From the NCBI GenBank assembly GCA_963773155.1, contig CAVZAB010000010.1, positions 248,001 to 312,000 on the forward strand: a stretch of 64,000 nt of DNA, read 5' to 3'. The stretch's first letter is position 1, and each line of letters starts with the position of its first letter. The notes under the pieces are model-generated. The model had not been told where the DNA came from. It made no database searches and was given only the letters and a program-made list of their open reading frames with translations. Position numbers and translations under genes: made by a program. This document shows positions 19,915-29,880 of this stretch, piece after piece. Origin of the DNA: CAVZAB01 sp963773155 (lineage in GTDB: Bacteria; Pseudomonadota; Alphaproteobacteria; Rhizobiales; Beijerinckiaceae).

Positions 19915-20569
19915 ATGTCTCCAGCGCCGGCGTCGCGGCCCGGTAGTCGCTGCATTTGGTGATTTGGTGCATCGTAGCCAGGCGCACGTCTGGCACGGCC
20001 AGATCGTCCGGCGTGAGGGGCTTTTCCGCCGCTCAAGAGCAAGCACCAAAGGATAACAATCGACTTCTTCACGGAGCCCCTACCAGCAACCGCTCAGCTT
20101 TAGCATTGCCGACTATGGGCTTAAGTCAAACTGCTTTGTCGATTGTTTGGGACCAGGGAGTAATCCGTCCTGCCGGGTGATATCGGCTCCATTCCGGCCG
20201 GCGCAACAGCCGAAACGCAGTCGAACAATCGCCGCGCGCATATGCAACTATGCAATATCCGCGGCTACCCAGGGACTTGCAAGCACCGGCGCAGAAAAGC
20301 TGGTGGAAAAAAGAAAGACAACAAGCCAAGCGCTGACTAATTTTCTCACGGCTATCCCCCCTTTCAATTAGCGACCACGCAGCCTTGCAGATGGGGGGCG
20401 GCAAAGTGGTGGATCAAACCCACACCGGGGGTTCGAGAGAAAGCCCAGCCTGACTTCAATTTGGCTGCGTATAGCCTTTCTATTGACCCGCAAGAGCCTT
20501 AAGGCGCGCCATTTACAGCGTTGCTAACAAACAAAAACGGCAATGCCTAAGGCGAAATCTGCGAGGCTC
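19915..20569. other. Intergenic, nothing recognised
   Basis: About 655 bases between convergent genes. No motif-bearing frame, repeat or clear terminator was identified by eye. Confidence 0.4.
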
Positions 20570-20965
20570 TCATATTCCGGCTTTTATCAGATGATCAATT
20601 GCGCCACCAGTCTCGGCCCAATCCTTGAAGGCGCCGAGGTTATAAACCCGCTCATACCCCATTTCCTTGAGCACCTTGCCGCCCAGCGCCGAGCGCCCGC
20701 CGGAAGCACAATATAGAATGATTGTCTTGTCCTTGGTAAAGTTTTTGTCGTGGTAGGTAGTCTGTGGATCGGCGCGGAACTCCAGCATGCCGCGCGAGAC
20801 GTGGACGGCCCCGGCGATCTTGCCACTCTTTTCCACCTCTGGCGCATCGCGCACGTCGACCACCAGAACATCGCCCTTATTGATCATCTCCTGCGCCTGT
20901 GCCGGAGTAATCCGGGGCACTGCAGCATTCGCGGCTTCCATCATCTGCTTGACGCTTGTGGTCAT
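20570..20965 (-). CDS. Rhodanese-like sulfurtransferase, single domain
   Basis: ATG 20965 was chosen because AGGGGAG lies eight bases upstream. An 11-codon extension to 20998 is possible but lacks a site. The 131-residue protein holds one rhodanese domain: VLVVDVRDAPEVEKSGKIAG at the N-terminal side and the active-site loop YCASGGRS with the catalytic Cys. A C-terminal helix FKDWAETGGAI completes it. Single-domain rhodaneses transfer sulfane sulfur to thiophilic acceptors in the cytosol. No signal peptide is seen. It stands alone. Confidence 0.9.
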   Translation of the reverse strand: MTTSVKQMMEAANAAVPRITPAQAQEMINKGDVLVVDVRDAPEVEKSGKIAGAVHVSRGMLEFRADPQTTYHDKNFTKDKTIILYCASGGRSALGGKVLKEMGYERVYNLGAFKDWAETGGAIDHLIKAGI

Positions 20966-21396
20966 TCCGCACACTCCCCTGTTGATACTCCGAACCAAGG
21001 CAAAGGCTTATCGATGGAACTACTATGTTTGCAAGCGGTCACTCCGTTTATCTTATCCCAGTAAGCACCAATTGCTAGATTTAATCCACTCTCATGATTG
21101 CTAGCAAGGGCTTCTTCAAAACAATTGGCCCGTCGATTCTGATCGGAGGCCGAGGGAGGACGATCAATACGTGGTGCAGGAGGCGGTAACAAACGTCGGT
21201 CGCCAGTCTCTCTCATCCGCGGATTGATACCGCATGACCTTGCTCCGTCTGGGGCTTCCTCTGTCTAGATGTCGAGCGTGAAACGCTCATAGTGGACGCG
21301 AGGGCTCCCCGGCAATGTCCCGCCTCCAGCGCCACTTAGCGAGCGAGGCAGTTTAAGTGTCGATTTTTTCTATTTATCTAGTTCTCGTCGAATTGC
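20966..21396. other. Intergenic, nothing recognised
   Basis: About 430 bases upstream of the rhodanese gene and downstream of the IS110 relic. Presumably it contains the rhodanese promoter; no box is clear enough to mark. Confidence 0.4.
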
Positions 21397-22457
21397 TCAG
21401 GCCATCATTGACTCAACCTGTATTGTGTAGGCGATCGACCAAACGAAGCCCACCATCTCGCGCGCGATCGCGACGTTGACGACGTCGGGATTCTTGCCCC
21501 GGGCCCTGAGCTTGCGATTACGAGCGCAGAGGCGCACTTGTGCCTTCCAGGCGATATCGCGAACCGCCTTGGGTAAGATCTCGACGCGGTCAACCTTGCA
21601 CCGCCCGACGTGTGCTTTCATGCGGTAGGCCCATGCGCCCTCAACGAGGGCGGCAGGCGTGAGTGTTGCCGGTCTTGGTGATACCGTCGCGACGGACGGA
21701 CTGATCGCTCGATTGTTCACCCGGCAAGCCATGAGCTGACGCGGATTGGCAAATCGCGTGAAGTCGCCTACTTCGGCGACCAGAACGACCGCATTGATCA
21801 ACGCAATGCCGCGCTTTGCCTGTAAAGCTTCAACAACTGAACTCAGATTCCTGTGAGGCAGAACCGTCAGAATCTGTTCCTCGACGCGCTTCAGTCGCCT
21901 TTCCGCGTGACCTTCGGCATCGACATGGTCCTGAAACGCGATCTGTTGGGCGGGATGTAATCATTGGACAAGCGACAGGTCGTTCCGCTATGCTTGCGAC
22001 CGTGGCGGAGCAGAAAACGCTGCAGGTGCTGACGCGTTTTGTCACCATTGCCGAGCGACGCTCCGAAGTCGAACCAGGTCACGCAAGGCTTCATGATCCA
22101 TGTCCGGAACCCAAACCGGCGTCAGCTCACCGCCACGCAGAAGGCGGGCCAACATCGTGGCGTCACGCCGGTTCGTCTTTACCAGTTCGCCCGACTTCCT
22201 CGGAATCAACGAAGGGGTTACCACATCGCATCGATGCCCCAGGCCCAAGCTGCCGCTGAATGCCGTAGCCGCACGTTTCTGCCTCTTAACAAAAAAATAC
22301 CAACGTATTTCCAGTTCTCTTCAATATCGTTGATTGCGCTGGGGTCTTTGCCGATCTCACCCAAATATTCCACGTCCCCAGACCGGCCGCCTTCCGCTAC
22401 CGAAACGGACATACGCAGTTTATAAACGTCAAGTGCCACAAACCTGCTATCTTTCAT
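21397..22457 (-). mobile_element. IS110-family transposase relic
   Basis: The N-terminal end starts at ATG 22457 with RFVALDVYKLRMSVSVAEGG, the first Asp of the RuvC-like DEDD catalytic site. GELVKTNRRDATMLARLLRG with ELTPVWVPD is in another frame (22042-22248). The C-terminal IS116/IS110/IS902 serine domain region is in a third frame (21397-21801), including INAVVLVAEVGDFTRFANPR. At least three frameshifts and a shortened middle make it inactive. IS110 elements lack terminal inverted repeats, so the ends cannot be fixed from the sequence alone. Confidence 0.75.
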
Positions 22458-22819
22458 GAGGCCCGTCTCCTATGCATGAGGCTCGGCGCCGGCCTGTCCG
22501 GCGCAACCCTCGTACGTGCATATCGGATGACGGGCCGCCTAGACCCAGCAATCATAACGTCTAGAACGCAGCGTCTGCTGTGCCGGTTCCAACATTCGAC
22601 AAGAGGCTCTGAATTGGTTGGATAGGACCCTAGTTAGGCAAGCAATAAAGGTCTATCAGAGATTGGACGCCTCCCCAGCAGCATCCTGGAGACCCCCTCT
22701 AGATCGAGGCTCAGCGGAGCGCAAGTTGAACGGGTGTCATGGTCCGATTGATCGGGACTCAGTAGGTTCAGAGGTTCAATGGGCCCCTAGCCTGGTGGCG
22801 CCAGGGAGATGCCGGAGCA
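22458..22819. other. Intergenic, nothing recognised
   Basis: About 360 bases between the IS110 relic and the acetyltransferase. It ends with the GGGAGATGCCGG ribosome-site region of the GNAT gene. Confidence 0.4.
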
Positions 22820-23275
22820 ATGATGACAGACATGCAGATCCGGCCGGCCGGCCATGGCGATATCGTTGCGATCACGGCGATCGTGAACGCTGCCTATTCG
22901 ATCTATATCCCGCGCATCGGCAAGCCGCCGGGACCGATGCTGGATGACTATGCCGTGCATGTGCGGGCACATACTGTGTGGGTCGCGGAGGTTGACGCGG
23001 GCATAGCCGGGCTGATCGTGCTGCTGCCGGAGGCGGACCACCTGCTGCTTGACAATGTCGCGGTCGATCCGGCGCGGCATGGCCAGGGCGTCGGGCAAGC
23101 GCTGATGCGGTTCGCGGAGGATGAAGCACGCCGACGGGGATTTGCCAAAATGCGGCTCTATACGCACGAGAAAATGACCGAGAACATTGCGATGTACGCA
23201 CGCTCGAGCTGGACGGAAACCGGGCGAGGCGAGCAAGCGGGCTATTGCCGGGTGTTCTTTAGCAAGAAGCTGTGA
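22820..23275 (+). CDS. GNAT-family N-acetyltransferase
   Basis: This 151-residue single-domain protein has the GNAT fold. A first strand and helix (IRPAGHGDIVAITAIVNAAY) are followed by the core strand HLLLDNVAVDPARHGQGVGQ. The Q/RxxGxG/A acetyl-CoA loop (HGQGVGQALM) comes next, and the last strand is AGYCRVFFSKKL. ATG 22820 is six bases after GGAG, and another ATG follows directly. It would acetylate a small amine with acetyl-CoA in the cytosol; the substrate cannot be told. No operon partner. Confidence 0.85.
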   Translation: MMTDMQIRPAGHGDIVAITAIVNAAYSIYIPRIGKPPGPMLDDYAVHVRAHTVWVAEVDAGIAGLIVLLPEADHLLLDNVAVDPARHGQGVGQALMRFAEDEARRRGFAKMRLYTHEKMTENIAMYARSSWTETGRGEQAGYCRVFFSKKL

Positions 23276-23983
23276 CACCGAACTGATGTTCGATGCGGAT
23301 CCGATGCGAGCCCGCGGCGTCGCTCTCCCTGCTCTCCGCGTCAAGCCAGTGACTACGACCGTTAATAGCAGGGAGAGCAACGGCGATCTAAATCTATTGG
23401 CTTTCGCGGGCTCGCCGGTTAGATCTGCGAACGCTATTCACTGTCGATCTGTTGGTGGAAAATGGGGTCGGGAGCCAAACCCTTTTCAATACCGCAGCCG
23501 CCGAAGGCCAATCTTTACAACGGTATGCCTCCCTCAAAATCGGCCACCTAGAGCGACGTTCGCAGGCATTTCGTCGCGGCTTTGATCACGAGACAGCGCC
23601 TCAGGATGCAAGCTCGGCAGGACAACGCTCGCAAGAAACAGCGAATTTCAACCCGCTGATTTTCAGAGAAATTCACGCCGCTGGTGACACTCAGCCTAAA
23701 TCACCCAACGATCGCATGCCGAGGCGGCTCAATGCTGCCAGCGTCAACGGCGGGTAGGAGTAGATGCCATTGGGGGCCCAGTCCAGCGAGCCCTATCAAC
23801 GCCCAGCTGTGGGTAACTTCAGTATCAATCTCAGCTCCCGATAGGGAGGCCGCCGTGGCATATAATTAGTATGATCAGGCCGCGTCTTGCGCACGCAGCG
23901 TCAGAAGCGGATAAATAGAGAACCGAGATGATGCCAGTCTCGTCGGGGTCGCCGTCCAGTCTCGGACGGTGTGGGAGGGTCGA
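23276..23983. other. Intergenic, nothing recognised
   Basis: About 700 bases. Frames present are short, lack start sites and show no motif. The sequence just before 23984 contains the GGGAGGG ribosome site of the OsmC gene. Confidence 0.4.
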
Positions 23984-24397
23984 ATGTTCGAGGTCGAAGT
24001 TCGCAACGTCGCGGGTGAGGCGGCGGCAATCGGCAACGCTGGCCCTTACACCCTTGTCGTCGACCGCCCAATCGGGGCCGGAGGTCGCGGGATGGGCTTC
24101 AACGGAGGCCAACTTCTCTATTTGGCCGTTGCCGGGTGTGTATCAAACGATCTATTTAGAGAGGCTAAAGTTATCGGGATCGACCTGGATCGGGTCAGGG
24201 TCCTTGTTCGCGGTGACTTTGGAGGCGACCCAGCGGTTTCGACGCAAATTGCCTATGAGGTAGAGATCGTTGGAAACGCCTCGACGGAGCGACTCAGAGC
24301 ATTGGTTGCACACGTCGACAGGATCGCCGAGATCCCCAACTCTCTCCGCGGGGGTACTGCCGTAAGTCTTAGTGCCATTCGGGCTCGGACTGCCTGA
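23984..24397 (+). CDS. OsmC/Ohr-family protein
   Basis: ATG 23984 follows GGGAGGGTCGA; an upstream in-frame GTG at 23969 overlaps that site and is less likely. The 137-residue protein shows the OsmC fold: N-terminal strands (FEVEVRNVAGE), a Gly-rich turn before the central helix (GGRGMGFNGGQLLYLAVAGC) and the conserved Cys of that helix (AGCVSNDLFREA). The second peroxidatic Cys expected in the following strand region is not evident, so this may be a one-Cys or non-peroxidase member. A role in hydroperoxide or reactive-compound handling is the family inference. Confidence 0.8.
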   Translation: MFEVEVRNVAGEAAAIGNAGPYTLVVDRPIGAGGRGMGFNGGQLLYLAVAGCVSNDLFREAKVIGIDLDRVRVLVRGDFGGDPAVSTQIAYEVEIVGNASTERLRALVAHVDRIAEIPNSLRGGTAVSLSAIRARTA

Positions 24398-25137
24398 GCT
24401 AGCAGGCGGCCCAGGAAAAGCGTCGACAGTCGAAAGTTTTCGAGGGGCGAATGCTCCGATATCAGCAGGATCAGCATAATAAAACCGTAGTCGGCCAAAT
24501 AGCAGCACCATCCGCCTGAAATCTCATTGAGATCGCACGACATTGATTGGTAACCTCATCTATCAGAGCTTAAACCTTGGACGGTGGGGTAAGATTTTCT
24601 ATTGCGCGTTTGCCGACGACGGAGCCTGCGTCAATGTGCATGTGCCCAACCTCGTAACGGCTACCGGAATCGTCTTCGCGAGAACTAAGGCTGTGGCGCA
24701 ATAGTCAAGACAGTCGTCCTGATCCCCCCAGAGGATAGACACGGCGGGCAGGAAGGCCGTGGACTATCAACTGTCAGGCGCTGCGCACCCTGGTGGAGGA
24801 TCGCTTCGTGATTCTTTGCTACACGCGTGCAGATTATCCAAGCGAACCTCCAAAACTTCGGGATAGCAGCTGGATGCGCATGCTGGATGTGTGCTTGCCT
24901 TCTAACTAACCCAAGTTGTTGTATCAAATCGACGCTGACCAGATTGATACGTCAATGCTTTTCGACGGGTTGTTGCACCGCAACAGCCCCTTATTTTTAT
25001 GCAGCCCTAAATTTCTATAATGTTCGAGCAAGGGGCCTTGGACTCCCAGCACGCCCCCTGTTAAGTCTGGGTCAGGGCCTGCGTCGATCCAAAGTCATTA
25101 CGATAACTGTGCATTTCAACTTCCAGAGCGTTCAAAC
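24398..25137. other. Intergenic, nothing recognised
   Basis: About 740 bases upstream of the NamZ-like gene. The 24930-25010 part is AT-richer. No coding frame, repeat or riboswitch-like structure was recognised. Confidence 0.4.
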
Positions 25138-26340
25138 ATGAAATTTGGCATGGACCGGCTTCTCACCGAACCCGCGTTGCGCGCGCCGCTGGCGGGAAGG
25201 CGCGTTGCCTTGCTCGCGCATCCGGCATCTGTCACCCAAGATTTGACCCATTCGCTCGATGCGCTCGCCGCCTGCAGTGACATCAATCTTACTGCCGCGT
25301 TGGGGCCGCAACATGGTCTGCGCGGGGACAAGCAAGACAACATGATCGAATTGCTTGATTTCAAAGATCCCGCCCATGGCATCCCAGTGTTTAGCCTATA
25401 TGGTGAGACGCGAAAGCCGACGGAAGCGATGATGGAGACATTTGATGTCCTCCTCGTCGATCTCCAGGATTTGGGATGCCGCATCTATACATTTATCACA
25501 ACGTTGCGGTATGTCCTGGAGGCCGCGGCGAAGCATCGTAAAACTGTTTGGCTGCTGGACCGCCCCAATCCGATTGGCCGTCACGTCGAAGGCTTGACTT
25601 TGCGCACCGGTTGGCAAAGCTTCGTGGGGGCGGGCCCGCTGCCGATGCGTCACGGGCTGACGCTTGGCGAGTTAGGATTGTGGTTCATAGAAACTCTCAA
25701 ACTGGATGTGGACTACCGAATTGTCGAGATGGAGAACTGGCGGCCGACGACTGCGCCGGGATTCGGCTGGCCACTTGGTGAGCGAACATGGATCAATCCC
25801 AGTCCTAACGCGCCGAATCTCTGGATGGCCCGCGCTTATCCGGGCACTGTGATGCTCGAAGGAACTACACTTTCCGAGGGCCGCGGTACTACTCGGCCCC
25901 TCGAATTGTTCGGCGCTCCCGACATAGATGCTCGGCACCTCATGAGGGAAATGCGCTCACTCGCGCCGCATTGGCTGCGCGGTTGCCGCTTGCGCGATTG
26001 CTGGTTTGAACCCACATTTCACAAGCACGTGGGGAAATTGTGCAACGGCGTGCAGATTCATAGCGAAGATTTCGAGTATGATCACCAGGCTTTCAGGCCT
26101 TGGCGTGTCCAGGCCCTCGCCTTCAAGGCAGTTCGCCGTTTATATCCGGACTATCCGTTGTGGCGCGATTTTCCTTACGAATACGAGCAGGGCAAGCTCG
26201 CTATCGATGTTATTAACGGCAGTCCATTGTTGCGAGAATGGGTGGACGACGCAGCTGCGTCGCCGCGAGACTTGGACGCGCTGGCAATACCGGATGAGTA
26301 TGCTTGGCTGGATGAACGTCAAGCACACTTGCGATACTGA
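25138..26340 (+). CDS. DUF1343 / NamZ-like exo-beta-N-acetylmuramidase
   Basis: This is a 400-residue, full-length DUF1343 protein. Diagnostic segments are RRVALLAHPASVT, the GPQHGLRGDKQDNM loop, FDVLLVDLQDLGCRIYTFIT, LLDRPNPIGR, LWMARAYPGTVMLEGTTLSE and the C-terminal DVINGSPLLREWV. NamZ enzymes remove N-acetylmuramic acid from the non-reducing end of peptidoglycan fragments and so belong to muropeptide recycling. No signal peptide is visible here, so a cytosolic enzyme acting on imported fragments is likely. No other recycling genes adjoin it. Codon use is unremarkable. The gene is intact, in contrast to most of the preceding 20 kb. Confidence 0.85.
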   Translation: MKFGMDRLLTEPALRAPLAGRRVALLAHPASVTQDLTHSLDALAACSDINLTAALGPQHGLRGDKQDNMIELLDFKDPAHGIPVFSLYGETRKPTEAMMETFDVLLVDLQDLGCRIYTFITTLRYVLEAAAKHRKTVWLLDRPNPIGRHVEGLTLRTGWQSFVGAGPLPMRHGLTLGELGLWFIETLKLDVDYRIVEMENWRPTTAPGFGWPLGERTWINPSPNAPNLWMARAYPGTVMLEGTTLSEGRGTTRPLELFGAPDIDARHLMREMRSLAPHWLRGCRLRDCWFEPTFHKHVGKLCNGVQIHSEDFEYDHQAFRPWRVQALAFKAVRRLYPDYPLWRDFPYEYEQGKLAIDVINGSPLLREWVDDAAASPRDLDALAIPDEYAWLDERQAHLRY

Positions 26341-26943
26341 CGGGTAGCGGAGGCCACCATGAAGGTTCAACCCCTATCCATCCCCAGCGCCAGCGCTGAT
26401 TCTTAAGCCCCGACGAACCAGCAATTGGTGATGACAATCCATAATGTTGGGTCAGGTCAATTCGCGGCCTTTCACTGCAATGCTGTAGACGGACGCCCCT
26501 TCCTTGTGCAAACGAATTCGTGATAGGCTGCAAGAACGAGAACGGCCAAGGCGGGAAAGTGAATGGGAGGTTCACTGAACGCGCGACCAAACATTATGGC
26601 CAACTGTGGCGTATAGAAAACAAAGCACCGCGGAAGCAACAGCCCGTCGGTCGCCGGGACCTGTGACTTGGGCAGTTGTCCGGATCCGGTCAGGGCGTGT
26701 ACCAGATCGGTAAGGTGGAAGCGCGCTCCTGGGTCGCCATCAGGACTTTCCGCCCAACCAGTGCCGTCTGATTGGGTCCGCACGCCGTGCCGATTGAAAT
26801 CGGACCAGTCGCAGAGTCCCATCATGTCCCCACGCGAAACGGCATTGTCGTTCGCCACATTCGCGAGTTCGGTGGACCCACCGTTGCGGATCGACGCCAC
26901 AGGATCGGAAAGTGCGAGAAGTCATGGCGCGGCTTGGCCGGCA
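26341..26943. other. Intergenic with no supported gene
   Basis: About 600 bases after the NamZ-like gene. A minus-strand frame (26472-26900, GTG start) has no ribosome site and no recognisable motif, so it is not called. Its plus-strand counterpart only becomes meaningful where the IS630 fragment begins. Confidence 0.4.
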
Positions 26944-27054
26944 TCCGCGCTCCACCTTCCATTTTCGCCAACCTTCGCGTTCTGGCTCAACGCCGTCGAA
27001 GGCTACTTCGGCGTCTTCACGAAGTGTCGGCTCAAACGCGGGCACCCAAATGAT
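26944..27054 (+). mobile_element. IS630-family transposase fragment
   Basis: About 37 codons read ALHLPFSPTFAFWLNAVEGY and then FGVFTKCRLKRG. This is the C-terminal signature of IS630-type DDE transposases (the F-P-T-F-A-x-W-L-N-x-V-E block carrying the catalytic Glu). Nothing else of the element is recognisable on either side. Confidence 0.6.
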
Positions 27055-27066
27055 AGTTTCGGTCCT

Positions 27067-28267
27067 CTAACTACGAAGCGGGTCGGCGAGGCCAAAGGCA
27101 AGGGAAGGGTCGCCCGGTTCCCAGGCCTGGCCGAACTGCGAGCGGTTGCCATTGCAGCGAGCGCGCTCGAGCGCCCGGCGACCGACCGCCAATTGCCCGC
27201 GTTCCCAGGATTCTCAGCGCCGGTCCAACGGCACCATTTGTCGAAGCAAGTGCGTCGGCAAGCGCCCAGGCGTCTGCGGCTGCCTTGGCAGTGCCAGCAC
27301 CTATGTGAGGTCGCAAGGCAAAGGCTGCATCGCCTATAAGACAAATTCTCCCAAAAGCCATCCGCGGAACTTCAACGTCGACGATGGCCTGAACGAACGG
27401 CTCACTGGTGGCAGCCACAAGCTCGGCGAGCGGCGGCGCCAAATTCGCGCGCGCAAAGCTGCGAGCCTCCTGTAGGTGTTCTTCCCGGAGCGCGCCGGGC
27501 GGCAGGGTGCGATCACGAGTTGAGCCTTGCCGGTCGGTCATAAGAGAGTTGAGTGTCGCACCTGGTGCATAGTTGCGATACCACACGAAGTTGAGCAGGC
27601 GTTGTCCTGTTGCAGTCGCGCCGTCAGCGCTGGGGATTGGATAGACGAGAATATGGCTGGCAGGTAGTAGCTGGTAAACAAGAGCGTCGGCAAAAGCCGA
27701 TTGCGAACGTGCACTCAGCGCCGCCTCTTCTACGATTCCACGCCAGGCAACATAGCCGGCGTAGTTGGGTACGACGGTCGGCAGCAACTTTGTGCGCGAT
27801 CGAGACCCAATCCCATCAGCGCAGACGAGAAGATCGACAATCGCTTCGGACCCGTCAGTCAGGGTCAAAGATACTTCGCCGCCACCACCGCGGCAATCAA
27901 ATCCGGTCACCTCGGAATTCAGTCGATATAGATTCGAGTCAAAGGCACAGAGTAAACGGGCATATATGGTTCGCCAGCCCGTGAAGCGATAGGGTCGTAC
28001 CTCCTCATGAATGATCTCGCCCTTTTGATCAAGATAGCGGACGTGGCGCGTCGCGCAGGTAATGCTATCGAGGGGTACGCCCAGGCGCTCACGCAGGTAA
28101 CGGCTTGTCTCAGGCAGAACAGCGATGCCGGCACCGCGGGCCTCGAGCGCGGTGTTGGAGCGTTCATATACAGTGACGGCACACCCGAGATCGCGCAGCA
28201 GATGCCCAGCCGTCAATCCGGCGAGCGAACCTCCGATAACCCCGACGCGTGGCCAGCGCTCTGCCAC
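27067..28267 (-). CDS. FAD-dependent monooxygenase (PHBH-type, 2,6-dihydroxypyridine-hydroxylase-like)
   Basis: A protein of about 398 residues with the aromatic-hydroxylase flavoprotein pattern. The N-terminal dinucleotide motif is GVIGGSLAGLTAGHLL and the central motif CADGIGSRSR. The second FAD motif is ICLIGDAAFALRPHIGAG, with the GD pair. It should hydroxylate an aromatic or heteroaromatic ring using NAD(P)H and O2; similarity in layout to 2,6-dihydroxypyridine 3-monooxygenase is an inference. The last 45 codons are Arg-rich in the main frame, which stops at 27071. The neighbouring frame gives a sensible end (NRSQFGQAWEPGDPSLAFGL) with its stop at 27067, so a single indel near 27190 probably affects the C-terminus. 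It is six bases downstream of the PPOX gene, as one operon. Confidence 0.8.
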
Positions 28268-28273
28268 GGTGGC

Positions 28274-28795
28274 CTATGGCTTGCCGAAGGTGGCGACACG
28301 CTCCACGGTGCATTCGAAAAGCACGCGCCGCTCGTTCATTCCTGGGTCTCGAAGTCCATAGGGCGGCGGGTTGCCTGTGTATTTGGCCCATGCTTGGTCA
28401 ATGGTCTCGGTTGCACGTTTGCCTTCAGTCCGGTCGTCTTCGTGTATCTCCTTGGTTACTCGCGCCTTGATGCTCAACCAGTGATAGGGATTTGCTGGGT
28501 TCATGAGCAGAATTGTCACCCGGGGTTCCTTTCGGATCCATTCGGTCTTCCTGCGATGCTCGGCAAAATTCAATAGGACCTTGTCGCCATGATAGCCAAA
28601 CCAAACCGGTGTCAGATTGGGGCGGCCGTCGCCTCCCATCACCGCCAGCACCGCGGTAACCGGCTCATCCATCAATTTCCGGTAGATCGGGTCCAGATCG
28701 TTAAGCGAGGCGACCTGCTGGCGCGAGCCTATACTGAACTGGCCCTTCTGCAGGCCCTCGGATACGTCGAGAAACCGAGCGACTTTGATTGCCAT
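28274..28795 (-). CDS. PPOX-class (pyridoxamine 5'-phosphate oxidase-like) flavin protein
   Basis: This is a 173-residue split-barrel protein. TAVLAVMGGDGRPNLTPVWF gives the first barrel strands, KVLLNFAEHRRKTEWIRKEP the phosphate-binding region and VTILLMNPANPYHWLSIKAR the next strands. It matches the PPOX-class F420/FMN-dependent family. The substrate is unknown, and the cofactor cannot be decided from sequence. GGAGGTGA lies five bases before ATG 28795, a strong site. It is the first gene of a two-gene unit with the FAD monooxygenase, suggesting a shared flavin-dependent pathway. Confidence 0.8.
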   Translation of the reverse strand: MAIKVARFLDVSEGLQKGQFSIGSRQQVASLNDLDPIYRKLMDEPVTAVLAVMGGDGRPNLTPVWFGYHGDKVLLNFAEHRRKTEWIRKEPRVTILLMNPANPYHWLSIKARVTKEIHEDDRTEGKRATETIDQAWAKYTGNPPPYGLRDPGMNERRVLFECTVERVATFGKP

Positions 28796-29880
28796 GGCAT
28801 CACCTCCCCGTTTGTTTCGCTTCTACCATGGAACGGTGTGTTCCGGAAACAGGGCCGCGACCTCTCACCTTGATGCAATAGGTCGTAGCTTGCCAAGCCC
28901 CAGCCTTCCAACGCATTCGGTTTGTCTTGAACTGCATCGTGGTCATCGCGCCACCATCGGCCGGCTACGCAACGCTCCGATAGAAGGAGATAAGTTCAAA
29001 TACAATGAGGCAAATTCCATTTGCTTCGAATATCAGCGCTGACCGCCTCGTAATCCAAAACGCTGGCACGAAAAGCGTCCAGACATATTGCGGGCTCGAA
29101 AAGCAGTTGGCGTCAGCGCCCTCTTTCGGCGGCGCTTCTTCCCTCCGATCAGCGATAGCGCCAGCATCGACCATCAATGGCAATTTCAACTTGCGAGGGC
29201 AGCAAAGTGGGTTGCACAATTGCTACGCTATCGAACGGCGAGGATTCGGGAAAGCTCGATTGAACCGCCGTTTCTCGCCACAGCCAGATTGGGTAGGCGA
29301 GACGCAACGCGCACCGAAATTCTCAACAAAAAGTCGTCCTGGACTAGGCGTGTGGTTGCGCCGGAATCGTTAAGGCCTTAGTGGCACCGCCGCGTTGAGC
29401 TGGCTAAATTCGGGTTTTGAGGACCCGACAATCACCCCAAACTCGACGCGAACTGGCTCACAAGGTCCGCGGCAGCCGTAGCCTTAGGATTCGACGTCCC
29501 CTAGCAAAACTTATGCCTGTTCCGACGCTACGGCTAAACTTTCGAAAATTAACGTTAACGAACGATTAAAATCCATCGCGACGGAAAATCAGTTAAACTT
29601 TAGTCGCTGGGCTGGGGGGATGTTTCGAGGAGGACTTCTAATGAAACATCCGTCATCCGGATTACCTTTATGGGGTAGAGGCCAAGTCTTCCCTCCGCCA
29701 ATTTAGGGCATGGGTTGCTTCGCCTAAACGGAACGTGCCTCGGCCTCTTTTGGTATTTGTTGCGCACGACTTTGGAAAGATGCCTACCCGGCATTTAAGG
29801 TCCCTAGTCATCCTAAACCATTGAAATCGAGGCATTATGTACCTCTAGCTTGCGAAAATTCTTCGCGAGGGTGGGTCTCC
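28796..29880. other. Long intergenic region, possible leader for the LuxR-type gene
   Basis: About 1.1 kb between divergent units. Frames in 28900-29400 lack start sites. The part 29500-29640 is AT-rich, and a strongly SD-preceded micro-ORF (listed separately) lies at 29641. The rest of the leader, 29707-29880, shows no clear hairpin by eye. Confidence 0.4.
29641..29706 (+). CDS. Candidate 21-residue leader peptide
   Basis: ATG 29641 is preceded at seven bases by a near-perfect GAGGAGG site (29627-29633), the strongest in this neighbourhood, yet the frame stops after 21 codons. The peptide is MKHPSSGLPLWGRGQVFPPP plus Ile. It lies 175 bases before the LuxR-type regulator on the same strand, so it might be a regulatory leader or the truncated start of a lost gene. 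There is no homology evidence. Confidence 0.3.
   Translation: MKHPSSGLPLWGRGQVFPPPI

Noticed and set aside
26472..26900. Minus-strand frame of 142 codons
   Set aside because: GTG start without ribosome site, no recognisable sequence and an equally long frame on the other strand.
29005..29373. Plus-strand frame of 122 codons in the leader region
   Set aside because: No ribosome site, no motif, and composition like the surrounding non-coding DNA.
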